From Stentor coeruleus (Eukaryota; Ciliophora; Heterotrichea; Heterotrichida; Stentoridae): a DNA stretch of 36,778 nucleotides. Of this stretch, positions 10,038-21,800 are shown in pieces; positions within the stretch are counted from its first letter, which is position 1, and each line of letters starts with the position of its first letter. The notes beneath the pieces were generated by a model that saw nothing but the letters and a program-made list of their open reading frames with translations, had not been told where the DNA came from and did no database searches. The translations under genes were made by a program, and so were the position numbers. The DNA is taken from positions 1 through 36,778 of the forward strand of contig MPUH01000750.1 in NCBI GenBank assembly GCA_001970955.1, written 5' to 3'.

Positions 10038-11912
10038 TTATAATAACTCTTTATACTTTTTTATTAAAACCCACCTTTTAAGCTTCAAAGTTACAGTTAA
10101 AACCTCATCATTAGTCCACGGCACAGTTTCAATATAAACTTTAGATAAAACCATCGACAAAGGTAATTTAAATTTTCTCGCAACCGCATTTAAATCCTCA
10201 ACAACCATATTTTTTATCTTGTCACTATATAAAAGCTCAATATATTTATTATGATCATTATCTGAAATCGATATTAAAAACCCTTCATGAGGAACAACAA
10301 CACCAACAAGTTTTCCTTCATCTGAAACATATATAAAAATCTGTGAAACAAAATTACTAGTCCGATAAATAGCTTCAATATAACAAGCAGGGATATAATC
10401 ATCCCCAACTCTAAGCATATTTCCTTTTCTTTCAATAAAAACAAAAGAATTATTACTTGGTTGAAATGTAAAAATATCCCCAGTAGCAAACCAACCTTCA
10501 TCATCTAAGATTTCTCTACCATTCCAAGTTGAATGAGATAAAATTTCACCTCTTAAAAAAAGTTCTCCTACAGGTCCTTCATATAAATGTGAATATTCAG
10601 GGATTATTTTCAATCTAGCTTCTAAAGAACACATAGGTCCTCCAACATGCCCATCAGTTCTATCACCAATACTTGAAGCTAAATTACAAGTATTAGCTTC
10701 AACAATTCCATATCCTTGAAGTATTGGGCAAGAAAGGAAAATTTTAAGCATTTTAACTACTTCTTCTCTTATATAAGATATCCCTGTTATTATAATCCTA
10801 ATTTTCCCCCCTAAATTTTCTCTAGCTTTTTTAAATATCAATGAATCGTATATTGAATGTATAAGTGTTCCATCTTTTTCATAGTTTTTTTGCTTTTTAG
10901 CAATTGCCCGGTTTAGAAGTTTTCTTTTAAAACCTGTGAGTTTGTTGAATTCAAGAATTATGTTTGAGTATATTTCTTCGAGGAATAAAGGAACTGCTAC
11001 TATTATTGAAGGTTTTATATATTGGATTTCATTTAAAAATAATGATATGTTGCCTGAACTTAAACCTACACGTGTGCCAAATTTGGAAGATGTGTAGAGA
11101 AGTGTACGCTCCATTGGGATTGACAGGGGGAAATAAGAAAAATATGCATCTTCGATTGTGATATCGTAACCGTTGTTTGCTGTGCCGATTATTGCTGACA
11201 TGAGGTTCTTATGCGTGACTTGGATAATTTGAGATGGACCTGTAGTCCCACTTGTTGTAGAAAGACTGTAGATAGAATCACTTTCAGGGTATGAAATACA
11301 TATTTCTGCAGGTTTTGCGTTTTTTAGATAGTACATTGTTGATATTTGCTCCCCTGCGATTATGTCTTCTTCATTAGGATGCCCCATTACTATAATAGTC
11401 TCAAGGTCAGGTAGTTTCCCTTCTTTTTTCAACTTAAAAATACTCGACAATTTCCCAGCATCACAACATAACACAGAAATTTTAACTATATTCATAATAG
11501 AAACACTTTCATCAAGTCCTCTATGCTCATGAAGTGGGACTATTGTATAAGAAAGTGACATACAAGCGAGGTCAAAAACAATCCATTCAGGTGAACTTTT
11601 ACATAATATCCCAATCAAAGATAACCCATAGTCAGATTTCCTTACAGGAATTTTCTGTAAAAAATTCACGTATTTATGAACTTTTTCTCTAGTTTTTTCA
11701 AATGTTATCCACTTGTATCCTTTCGATCTGTTGAAGCCTAAAAAAGGCCTAGTTGGGTATTTGTAAGAAATTTGAAGGAACAATTCAATGTAAGTAGCGA
11801 ATTCATTTGTAAAACACATGATTTTGTTCCTGTATATTGGGGTGTATCCTGGTTGAGCACTTTCTGGAGTTGGTACATTGTATGTTATGCTTCTGATTTT
11901 GGAATTACCCAT
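10038..11912 (-). CDS. Divergent long-chain acyl-CoA synthetase-like protein
   Basis: The 624-residue product belongs to the ANL adenylate-forming family and is closest in layout to long-chain acyl-CoA synthetases, which activate fatty acids with ATP and CoA. The phosphate loop TSGTTG is at 220-225, the A5 segment QGYGIVE at 399-405, and GWFATGD at 473-479 with the ribose-binding Asp479. An ERKGNMLRVGDDYI segment covers 494-507, and the C-terminal LTVTLKLKR at 605-613 matches the LTPTxKxKR end of ACSL proteins. Two positions deviate. The Lys that normally follows TSGTTGxP is replaced by Gln228, and the usual Thr of YGxTE is Val404. Activity may therefore be altered. The N-terminus MGNSK could be a myristoylation site, but Ile6 fits poorly. 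It is divergent to the GPCR gene. Confidence 0.87.
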   Translation of the reverse strand: MGNSKIRSITYNVPTPESAQPGYTPIYRNKIMCFTNEFATYIELFLQISYKYPTRPFLGFNRSKGYKWITFEKTREKVHKYVNFLQKIPVRKSDYGLSLIGILCKSSPEWIVFDLACMSLSYTIVPLHEHRGLDESVSIMNIVKISVLCCDAGKLSSIFKLKKEGKLPDLETIIVMGHPNEEDIIAGEQISTMYYLKNAKPAEICISYPESDSIYSLSTTSGTTGPSQIIQVTHKNLMSAIIGTANNGYDITIEDAYFSYFPLSIPMERTLLYTSSKFGTRVGLSSGNISLFLNEIQYIKPSIIVAVPLFLEEIYSNIILEFNKLTGFKRKLLNRAIAKKQKNYEKDGTLIHSIYDSLIFKKARENLGGKIRIIITGISYIREEVVKMLKIFLSCPILQGYGIVEANTCNLASSIGDRTDGHVGGPMCSLEARLKIIPEYSHLYEGPVGELFLRGEILSHSTWNGREILDDEGWFATGDIFTFQPSNNSFVFIERKGNMLRVGDDYIPACYIEAIYRTSNFVSQIFIYVSDEGKLVGVVVPHEGFLISISDNDHNKYIELLYSDKIKNMVVEDLNAVARKFKLPLSMVLSKVYIETVPWTNDEVLTVTLKLKRWVLIKKYKELL

Positions 11913-12511
11913 GTTTTTTCAGTATTTATAATAGGTTTTGATTAGTAGTTAGTGGTTTGTAGATAGCTTTTATATGATTATTATTATAAGTTAAGTACTA
12001 GACTGATGTGGCTTAAAATTATAAGCTGAAATGTACTGGATAATATAATGAGTATCAGATTTTATAATTCTTCCATATATAATTTTTCTTGAAAATTTTT
12101 ACCACACATATTGTATTAGAATCAAATAAGTCTATCTTTGAAATAAAAAAATCATTAAACAAAACTAAAGTCTTGGTATTTTCTATACAGACTGTGTTTT
12201 AAAAACTTATTGTGGAAATAATATCGTCATGATAGAAATTCAAAATATTTAAAAATTCCTCTTTTTACCAAAAATCTATAACTCATCTATTACAATCTTC
12301 ATAACACCCATCATTAGATATTTAAAACCCTAAACCCAATTTCTAAAAAAAACTCAAACTAACACCTTTAAAAACATCTCCCTATTTTTTCCAACACCCA
12401 AAACTTCAGCCTATCTTAAAATATAAAAACTTTGTATTTTCCTCTATAGTCAATATTTTATCAAGATGCATAAGGTTTAATTAGACCATTTTAAGTATAT
12501 AAAAGGCTAGC
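11913..12511. promoter_or_regulatory. Divergent promoter region, ACSL-like and GPCR genes
   Basis: This 600-bp spacer separates the starts of the minus-strand synthetase and the plus-strand GPCR. Lines 12241-12420 contain only 2 G against 47 C by my count, an extreme skew on the GPCR coding strand. A four-codon upstream ATG frame lies at 12466-12480, before the GPCR start. No classical TATA position can be assigned in such AT-rich DNA. Confidence 0.45.
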
Positions 12512-13444
12512 ATGGCTCCTTTATCCTACGAAACCATTTATTGGATTGACCTTCCAATATGCATTCTTAGCGCTATAGTGAACTTTTTGATTTTCGTAGC
12601 ATACATTTATTTTCGTGATCTCCGTATATACAATTTCCGCCTTGTTTTTTATCTTGCAATTTCTGAACTTCTCACTTGCACAGGTAAGATTTATTTAGCT
12701 TTTATGTTACCCTGGTGGCAATCATATGAGATGTGTATAGCCCAGGCGATAATATTGAATTTTTCTGGACTTTCTAGCATCTTATGGACCAGTGTTATAT
12801 CTTTTACTATATACAGATCTGTTGTCTTAGAAAAAAAAGACGGCTGGAAGTATGAAATGTATTATTTGCTATATGCTTTTGGCATACCTTTATCTATGAA
12901 TTTTTTACCAATGTTAACTAATAGCTTTGGAGATGCAGAAGGTTGGTGTTGGATAACTATTGAAGGAGGGAGTTTTATTAAAACATTTCTAGGGGGGAAT
13001 CTGTGGAGAATCATAAACTATCTTGCCCCATTATGGCTGATAATTTTCTTTAACTTTGTCATGTACTTGAGAACATTAGCTAAAATAAGAAGGATGATTG
13101 ATAATGTTACAGATGAAGATTTAAGGAAAAACATGCTTTATAATCGTCTAAAACTTTACCCTTTAATGCTTCTTATTTGTCATTTACCAGTTACTGTACA
13201 TAGGGTTTTAGGATTTTTTGATATTGTCGACCCTGATAAAGTATGGCTAACTTCTTTACTTGCAAGCTTTTTTATTATCCTCAGCGGGTTTTTAAATGCT
13301 GTTGTTTATGGGTTAACTGATCGAGTCAAACAAGAACTTCAGAAACTTATGCTAGCTACCTCTTCAGATGAGTCTGAAGATATTTCTTTTATTACAAGCT
13401 CAGAAGGTGAAGAGAAAGGAAGAGGTTCGACATACACCATATAA
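12512..13444 (+). CDS. Seven-transmembrane receptor, cAMP-receptor-like (Dicty_CAR type)
   Basis: The 310-residue product has seven hydrophobic segments, near residues 11-34, 41-63, 77-100, 115-136, 165-187, 213-234 and 243-267. This is the layout of the class E/cAMP-receptor-like GPCR family of Dictyostelium and ciliates. Cys75 at the start of segment 3 and Cys146 in the GWCWI motif of the second outer loop would form the standard disulfide. Segment 7 ends in LNAVVYGLTDRV, resembling the family's final helix. The third inner loop is basic (KIRRMIDN...). The short tail carries Ser-rich acidic clusters (TSSDESEDIS, ITSSEGEE) suited to kinase phosphorylation and desensitisation. It should act at the plasma or ciliary membrane; the ligand is unknown. 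No intron is needed. Confidence 0.82.
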   Translation: MAPLSYETIYWIDLPICILSAIVNFLIFVAYIYFRDLRIYNFRLVFYLAISELLTCTGKIYLAFMLPWWQSYEMCIAQAIILNFSGLSSILWTSVISFTIYRSVVLEKKDGWKYEMYYLLYAFGIPLSMNFLPMLTNSFGDAEGWCWITIEGGSFIKTFLGGNLWRIINYLAPLWLIIFFNFVMYLRTLAKIRRMIDNVTDEDLRKNMLYNRLKLYPLMLLICHLPVTVHRVLGFFDIVDPDKVWLTSLLASFFIILSGFLNAVVYGLTDRVKQELQKLMLATSSDESEDISFITSSEGEEKGRGSTYTI

Positions 13445-13685
13445 TTTACTCACAGAACGATAATTCCTAACTAATACTAATTAGCATATTTACTTCCTAA
13501 TCCTATATTTTTATTGCATTACTCAGCCAAATTTAATAATCAAAGCAATTCCTTCAAAATCCTTATCATCAACTTTATCACTATATCCAATCTATACCAT
13601 CAAAAAAAAAAAAAACTAAAACTAAAAAACGTATCCAAAAAAACTATTAAAACCTTCATATCAACCAAGCTTACATTACACAATC

Positions 13686-15290
13686 CTACTGTGGGAATCT
13701 CTCATTAAGCAAATTCTTCTTCGTAAACAACGGGGGAAGCTTCAAGGTTTTTTTAAACACAAACACAGTATCCCCAGGGGGTTTCAAAAAACTCCTATAC
13801 GCATAATAAAGGACAACTGGAGCCTGCCTATCAATAGTCTTAGTCAAATAAACCTTATTTTCATTAATATAATAAACCACAGGGTAAACCGATTCAATAT
13901 AATCAGTTAATTGTTCAATTTCAAACACCTTAAAAAGTTCTTCAGTTCTCCCATCAATAATTTCTTCAACAACTTCAAAAATCACGACACTTCTCATTGA
14001 ACACCCACCAAGAAGGGCAAATTTCGTCTGTGTAACAGGAAAAATCCCACATCTTAATAAAGGACTAGGAAAAACAACCTGTAATCCTTCCCATCTATCT
14101 TGAGAAAATGAATACCTTTCAATACTTTTACCAACAGATTCAATAGGTTGTCCTCCAGCTACATAAATATAATTATCCCCTTGTAATAAACAAGCAACAG
14201 GTTCATATCTTCCATGAATCATACTAGAAAAATTACTCCACATATCAGTTTTTATATTATATTTTTCACATGTTGTATATGTAAATCTTCCTCCAACAAC
14301 ATAAATAAAATTCTGTCTGTATATCGCTGCTGGACCATCTCTTCTATCAAGCATACTTTTTTTCCTATAAATTTCTTGAGAGTCTGGGAAAAACTGATAC
14401 ACATCAGCTCGAGTTCCACCTAAATCAAAACCCATTCCCCCTAATACAATAAAACTCCCATCAGGAAGATAAACTAATCTACTTCCCCAGTTAAATTTCC
14501 ATTGTAAAGTTTCTTGGGTTAAAAACTGCTCGCTATTAGTAAGTTTGATTTTACTCCATTTTTCTAATGATACATCGTATTTGTAAATATGCCTGTTAAA
14601 CCATTCAACCCAATATAAGTATCTTCCTTCACCAAATTTTTCTTCAAGTTTTAATTGAAAGTTATGTTTTACGGCATAATCTTTAAGAAGTCGGCCTAAT
14701 GAGTTGTCTGAAGCACCTAGATTTTCTGATGAGATTCTAAGAACATTACATAAGATTTTTATTATAGAGTCTATACGTGTGCCAATATTGAATTTATATG
14801 CTAATGATGTTGTATGATGAATACCTTGTAGATGTAAATCTTGAGAAAATACTGGAAGACCTGGGAGCATTTCTGATCCACCTGTATAACTGAATCGATT
14901 TTGGTCAATACCTTCAATTGTACATGGGATTAAACCTGAGTCTATATAGCATATATGAGAACGATCTGTTAATATAAATTCTTCTCGGATTTCTATAGGG
15001 TTTAAGGAAGTATCGGATAATGAGATTACTGTAAAGTTAAGACCTTGGTTTGTATAGAAAAATTTGTGTTGATTAAATCTTTTTATTTCCCCATTCCAGG
15101 TTTTCCCAAATGAACGGGATGCTACTTCTTCATCGTTTATCACTGTATTTGCTGTTAAGGCTATTGATTCAGTTATCATGAAACCTACACCTGTCGGACT
15201 GCCATAGGTTTTTTTTGCTTGGGAATACCCTACACCGTATATTTCGAATATTGAAGTTTTTAGGGATTCGGCTTTGGATGAAATTGACAT
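13686..15290 (-). CDS. Inactive trypsin-like domain fused to kelch beta-propeller
   Basis: The 534-residue product joins two domains. Residues 14-180 follow the order of a chymotrypsin-fold protease: GVGFMITESIALTA (34-47), NFTVISL (85-91), TGGSEMLPGLPVF (136-148) and LQGIHH (154-159). All three catalytic positions are replaced. The His of LTAAH is Thr49, the Asp before the hydrophobic strand is Asn85, and the Ser of GxSGxPV is Pro143. The structural Gly144, Pro146 and Val147 remain. Residues about 190-520 are kelch-like, with GG doublets in VLGGMG, VVGGRF, VAGGQP and LLGGCS and Tyr/Trp pairs such as YNIKTDMW. No signal peptide is seen, so a cytosolic scaffold or adaptor role is inferred. Its 3' end converges on the GPCR gene, 241 bp away. 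Confidence 0.82.
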   Translation of the reverse strand: MSISSKAESLKTSIFEIYGVGYSQAKKTYGSPTGVGFMITESIALTANTVINDEEVASRSFGKTWNGEIKRFNQHKFFYTNQGLNFTVISLSDTSLNPIEIREEFILTDRSHICYIDSGLIPCTIEGIDQNRFSYTGGSEMLPGLPVFSQDLHLQGIHHTTSLAYKFNIGTRIDSIIKILCNVLRISSENLGASDNSLGRLLKDYAVKHNFQLKLEEKFGEGRYLYWVEWFNRHIYKYDVSLEKWSKIKLTNSEQFLTQETLQWKFNWGSRLVYLPDGSFIVLGGMGFDLGGTRADVYQFFPDSQEIYRKKSMLDRRDGPAAIYRQNFIYVVGGRFTYTTCEKYNIKTDMWSNFSSMIHGRYEPVACLLQGDNYIYVAGGQPIESVGKSIERYSFSQDRWEGLQVVFPSPLLRCGIFPVTQTKFALLGGCSMRSVVIFEVVEEIIDGRTEELFKVFEIEQLTDYIESVYPVVYYINENKVYLTKTIDRQAPVVLYYAYRSFLKPPGDTVFVFKKTLKLPPLFTKKNLLNERFPQ

Positions 15291-15399
15291 TGTTTAGTGA
15301 AATTTAATTTTGATTAGATTTAGAGATAAATTATTGAGTTAATACATTTGAAAGTGATTTAATTTAAGATATTTTAATTATCTTGTATTAATTCTTGCT

Positions 15400-15620
15400 T
15401 ATTACAACTTCTGAAAAATAATCTTGATATATTGTTATTAGGATAATATTATTTCTTCCCATTTCGAATATTTTTATCAGATTTTTAATAAAAACTAAAA
15501 CAGAACTGCTCATTTACACGCAAGTGATAAAGTTTATGGAAATTTATTGCTCAATAAAGTCTTTAATTACCCTTTCATTTTCTTTTATCAAACTAAATCC
15601 AAAGAAATAATATTTTTTCA
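15400..15620 (-). pseudogene. Decayed copy of the last exon of the giant receptor gene
   Basis: Translated on the minus strand, this stretch aligns with residues of the final exon at 15883-16200 of the neighbouring gene. The run MSSSVLVFIKNLIK is identical in both, and the preceding GFSLIKENE parallels GISLTKGNE. The copy has in-frame stops at 15546-15544 and 15516-15514, where the real exon has sense codons, one of them Gln. Nucleotide similarity is evident across about 200 bp and extends into the 3' flank. This indicates a past duplication of at least the 3' end of the gene followed by loss of function. Whether more of an ancestral second gene existed upstream cannot be seen, because a gap artefact follows. 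Confidence 0.75.
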
Positions 15621-15666
15621 TTTTTTAAAACAAGTGAATTTTATTAATTAATAGCTTGAATTTAAG

Positions 15667-15785
15667 TTATCTGAAATGCTTAGTAATTTTTTTTTAATAG
15701 TTAACTATAAATTTATCTATACTTANTTATCTGAAATGCTTAGTAATTTTTTTTTAATAGTTAACTATAAATTTATCTATACTTA
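15667..15785. repeat. Direct duplication of 59 bp around a single N (probable assembly join)
   Basis: Positions 15667-15725 and 15727-15785 are identical and flank one N at 15726. As at the other three single-N sites, this is best explained by two overlapping contig ends left unmerged. It is non-coding. Confidence 0.87.
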
Positions 15786-15882
15786 AATTAAGGTACTTTA
15801 ATTAATCTGTATTAAACTTAGGATAAACAAGCTAATAAAATTTTAAAAACTAACTGATTTAAGTTATCTTAATAATCTAATA

Positions 15883-18800
15883 TTATTTCTTAGAATCTAG
15901 AATTTCTGGAAATAAATTTTTGCTTGTCGATAATGGGATAACTTTATTTCTTCTCATTCTGATAACTTTTATCAGATTCTTAATAAAAACAAGTACTGAA
16001 CTACTCATCTGCACATACATAATAAAGTTGACAATGAATACTAATGCTAAATCAAGTCTTTCAATTAACATTTCATTTCCTTTTGTCAAACTAATTCCAA
16101 TTAAAAAGAATATTATCAGAACACACACTTCGCAAATAGAATTAGTCAAGTTTAATATCGGTTCACTAAAAGGTCTGAAAGCTAGTAAATAAAAAGAAAC
16201 CTAAATAAAAATCACCAAAGATGAAATAGTCACATTTAAAGCCAATTGGACAATCGGATAGTCTTGCAATAAAATCATGATTAAAATATAGAAAAAGCGC
16301 CTAGTAAAGAAAAAACAATAATACATTGAACTTCCAAGACCTTTATCATTGTTGAATTCATAGAATAGGGTGCCCCAATTTGCAGTAACTTCAGAACTAT
16401 TATTCGTTATTTTTGAACGACTTTTATAACTAAAAATAAAAAATAATATTGGAGTTAGAACAACAGAAATCTATATATATGATACTATTAAAATAAGTGA
16501 TATTATAAAATTTGAAACTGATCCTGCTGTAGAGAAATCAAGCATTGTGACAGCTATAAGTGCAGCTGCAAATACTTCCATATAGCATGTGATCCAAAAT
16601 CTTATAAACGCCCCATATTTATAATTTTTAACAGTATTCTCAATCTTGTTTTTTATAAAATTTATTGAAAATGGTTTCAAATGAGTAAACTTTCTCATAA
16701 AAAGGGCTAAAAAAAATACAAAAATCATAAAAAGAAATGATGATAAATAATTCCCACTGTTTAACAACAACATATTTGTCTTATACCCAAACTCATAAGC
16801 TTTATAAAATGGTTTCTTTTGCCCATCTCCTGTAATAAAATACTCAAAAATATTAGGAGACATGTTGAATTTCTTCAATCCTTTAAGTTGCCCAGCAAAC
16901 TTTGTAGGTAAAGTGATATTAATAAAACTAATAAAACATAACATTTGTATTGTATTTACAAAACTCCAAAGACATGCAGGGTTTGGATTAAGCATCGACA
17001 CAGAAATTGAAGTTGCAGTAGTAGTTTTTGTTCTAGTTTCACTATCTTTTTTAGCTTCTAAAACTTGTTGAGTAATTTCTACTTCTTTAGGTATTGGTTT
17101 TGAATATAAACTTATATTATAAGATTCTGTTTGTAATAATCCATTATATATTGATACAATTGTATTAGTATTTAAGGAAATTTTAAGAGAACAGTTTATT
17201 GGTATAGCTTCTTTATAGGAAATAGGAATATAGTATTTGTTTAAAGACCAGGATTCAAAAGTAAAAGAGAGGGAAACACATGAAATAAGTGTTATTGAGT
17301 TTATTGAAATAAATGATAAAGGTGAATCGAATATAAGAATAAGATTGTTATTATTTGTAACCTTAGGGATAACATTTAGTATAGATTTCGAACAGTACTC
17401 AGTGCCATTATATCCTAATAAACATATACAATTTCGGTCTATAAACTTAGAATTTTCTACACAATTATAGCATTTGTTGTTATCACATTTAGCACATCTA
17501 TCAGGACATTTAGCACAAGTTTTCCCATTAAAATACTCATTATCCTTGCAAACCACACACAAATTTGTTATCAAATCTAGTCTACTTGGTTCTTGGCATG
17601 TACATGATTTAATATTATCAGCATATTCTATACATTGACTACAACTCCCTTTATCATAATTTTTACAGTATTTACATAAAGAGTCTTCACATAAATTACA
17701 AGATATTCCATTTCTACATCCTAATGAACATAAACTTAAACATTTTTTACACTGATTATAATTCGGACCTTCCCAATATTCTGTTATAGGACACTCAGGT
17801 AAGCATAATTCATTCCACATTAAACAACTTGAACTATTTTTTGAAAATCTTAGTTCATCTATAATATAAAATGCTAAGTAATAAATAAACCCTGTAAAAT
17901 AAGAATTATATTCTATAGCTCCTATTGATATTGAAGTATTTGTAAAAACATTAACAAAAATACCTGAACCTAAAGATATAGTTTTATCATAAATTTTATT
18001 TATGTAAATTGTAATTGAAGATTCTGATTGATTGTAGTTGAGGAAAAAATATATGCTGTTCCATTTATTGAAGGAAATTAGTTCAGAAGATGTGATATTT
18101 ATTTGGCCTAGATTTGCTAAGAAGAGATTTACAGATAATTGGGATGAATTGAGAGATATTGTAAAAAGTGTTATGTTATTACTATTTGAATATAGTAGAG
18201 GACCTTGATCAACTGCCATAAACCATATTTCGATACCCCAAGATGGGGGAAGGATAAGAGGATTTTTTGTGTAGTTTTTAAAAACAGGCATTCTCATAAT
18301 ACTTTTAAACCCATTAAAATAATATCCTCTTAAATAAGCAGGAATAGGGTCTTCATCATCAAAATCAGGATAAAAATTTTCGCTATTGCCTGTCAAAACT
18401 GGAACCTTACTTACATTATCATAAAGCAACCCTTCTAATCCATCTAGTTTTAACTTAAAAGAAATTGATTTTTCAGGGATATAATTATTAGTTATATTCG
18501 CATAACCAGTAGGAATTTTTTCGCATATTCCTTCTATAAACACAAACCCATCTTCACATTCTAAACAGTTAAAAACCCCTAAATTTAAACAAATCCTGCA
18601 TCCTGTAAAGCATTCTGTATTTACACATAAATTATAAATAGAATTATAAATATAACCATTATTGCAATAGCATGAACTGTTTATTAAAATTAGATCAGCT
18701 TTGCATTGGATACATGAAATAAAATCAGGACAATCTAAGCATAAATCATCTGAACACAAATTACAATTATTAGCATTAGTACAAGATTTACAATTTGATA

Positions 18801-21800
18801 AGCAATTCTCACATATATTAGTAACTGGGTTATAAAAAGTAGTTATTGGGCAAATTGGTATACAAGTTGTTAAGTTTATAGGGAAAATACAATTTGAGCT
18901 CGTGTTTAAACTTAGGAGATTTAAAGTATTAAACATATTGACTGACCATATAAATCCTTGGAAACTCAATAAAGACTTCCCAAAAACTGTTGAAACATTG
19001 TAAATAGGGTCTTGATAATAAGAAGAATATAAAATTTCCTCAAAATTTGAGTCTAAATAAAGCTTCAAAATTTCGCCTTCATTTAAAACTTGTTTTGTTA
19101 TCTGGATTAAATGCCAAGAACTATATAAAATTGTTGATGTATATTTTAATATTTGACTACCAACAAGAGTTTTTAAATATAATTCCATACCTTGTTTAGC
19201 TGAAAGTTCAATAAAAACATCTTCAAAACAAGATCTACTAAAAATAACCCCATCTGTATTTATCAAAATCCACAAAGATATTGTAAATGTATGTCCTAAT
19301 ATCAAATTTGACTGATATGGTGTTTTTAAAAACATAAAAGAACTTTGTTTGAAATACACTCCACGATCTTTTGTTGCAATAACATCATTAGGTTCATATA
19401 TTGGATAATAAACTTCAGTTTCTCCGCTTTGTACAAGTATTTCAGAAATTGTATCATTATATACACCTTGTAATAAATCAAATTTCAAACTGAAAATTTC
19501 AAGATTTTGTTGAGGATAACATTTTTTCGTAATAGTATCTTGTTCATAATTACTTGGACATAAAATAGATTGTAAGCATCTAGATATGTCTTGATAGTAT
19601 AAATAATCTGATATACAAGAAACACAACCTGTTATAGTATTATCAAAACATGTATAACAAGTTGAATGGCATAAAATACATGAATCACCGTTATAATAAT
19701 ATTTTTCTAAACATTGGTCACAATTACTATAAGATGTACATCTATAACAATTTGGATCTTTACATAAAGAACATGAATTTGAGTTTACACATCCATATAT
19801 ACACCCATTACAAGTATCACAATTGGGACCATAAGTATTAATAGAACAATTATTTTGGCATATTAAATTATTAGAACATATTTGTTTCCCAATACATCCA
19901 ATGCATCCTTTTTTATTATAATTATCGCCTATATTAAAATCTTCATTATTAACATTCATTGACCAAATATACCCTTTAAATTTTTTTTCTATATAATAAG
20001 ATTTTGTGTAATTATAATTACCAATAATAAAATCATATTTCGGATCGTCCTGGAAAACAAAAGATTCTTTAGATTTTGAGTTTATAAATATCGAATTATA
20101 ATAACCTGTTATAGTAGTTTTTTTATATAACTGATCATATTTTAAAGTAATTTCAATAAATGACCATGATTTTAAATCCTTATTATAATATTGGCCAATA
20201 TAATTACATCCATTATACATAACAAAATAGAAATAATTTTCTCCTGCAACTCCATACATATTAGCTGAATATGCGAATTTGTTAATAAATCTTCCATTAC
20301 TAACAACTTTAATCCAAACATTCAGATAAAATGTATGATGAAGTATAAGTAATGAAGATTTCATATAAGCTTTCCCATCAAAATAATACCCTCTGTTTTG
20401 TGCTGGGATAGGGTCATGGTCATCCCAATCAGGATATGCATTTGTACTATAAAATCCAACAGTAAAATTTCCAATTGTCCCTAATTTTATGTTATCATAT
20501 AATTCTAAGTTAAATACATTATTGCTTACCTGCTCACAGATACTGTTTATATTTGGAAAAAACCCAGTCGGGCAATTATTTTTACACACTTGGTCTATAA
20601 GAAACATATTATCAGGACATGATTGGCAGCCTAAGAAATAATTATTATTAAAACAGAGAATAAAATTTGGTATACAATAATTGTCTTTTAAAATAAATCC
20701 ATCTTTGCAAGTATAGCATTCGTTTATTGAATAACAGATTTTACAATTTTTATCGAAACATGGTCCACATTGAGATTTTATTACACAAGTATCAGAACAT
20801 AAAATATCGCAAGGGTCACAATTATCGTTAGGTAATTGATAAGGACCACATTCAGATTTTATACAGTCTGATTCAATCATATAGTAATTATAATCATTAG
20901 TACCTATAATTACTATTAACAAAAAACCATTATAAATATCATCATTATTTTTACCTATGGTTAAAGGACTTTGTGTATCTAAAAATACTTGTAAAGTATA
21001 GGTTAGGGTTTGATAACATATTAAGTTGACACATTGGGTTATGCTTGTTTCTGAATTATTGTATTGGATTTTATATGAAAGATGATGCCATGTAGAATCT
21101 AAAGTTCCTGGTATTTTTATTGTTGAATATGTTAAGTTATCATATGAAGTTAGATTTATATTCAAAGTCCCATTTGCTGAAATGACTAAATTCGTAGATT
21201 TTGAAACCGCTGGCCCTGAATAGCCTTTAATCCATATAAATATATTGAAACTTGTTGGGATAAAATGACTCATCCTTGTTTCACCAAACATCCCATTAAT
21301 AAAATAATAACCCCGACAAGAAACAGGAATATAATCATCAGCTTCAGGGTTATGAAAATAGTCTGTTGTTTCATTTTTACCAGATTTCATATATCGACTT
21401 ACTTTATAATCAGTCATCCTTACTTCTATTATTGAATCAACATTGGCAAAATAATTATTATTTTCATCAAGAATCAGATTTACAAACATTCCAAGCTCAG
21501 CTTTCGTACAATATGCTTCAACATTACATTCAATACATCCAATATTTTCACAAATATTTACTGTAGAAGTTTTCCTTCCTTTATAACAATCACTTGTTTT
21601 ATTTGAATAACAAATTTCACAGTCGCTACCCCGAACACACCAAGGCCATAATGAACATTTAGGATTACAATCATAGCATTTTTCATCCCAATATTGATTA
21701 CTCATACATATTGGAGGGTTAATAAAAGTTAACATTGTTAGGTCGATATTATTAATAACTGATATCATATATATAAAACCTTTAAAATTTGAATCAATAC

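Larger units (their letters stand above)
15291..15882. other. Intergenic region with gap artefact and decayed exon
   Basis: This 590-bp spacer separates the kelch gene start from the 3' end of the giant receptor gene. It contains the decayed copy of that gene's final exon (15400-15620) and the single-N duplicated block (15667-15785). Around 15360-15420 the similarity to the sequence downstream of the real exon (near 15850-15920) continues into non-coding DNA. The duplicated unit therefore probably included the 3' flank. Confidence 0.55.
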
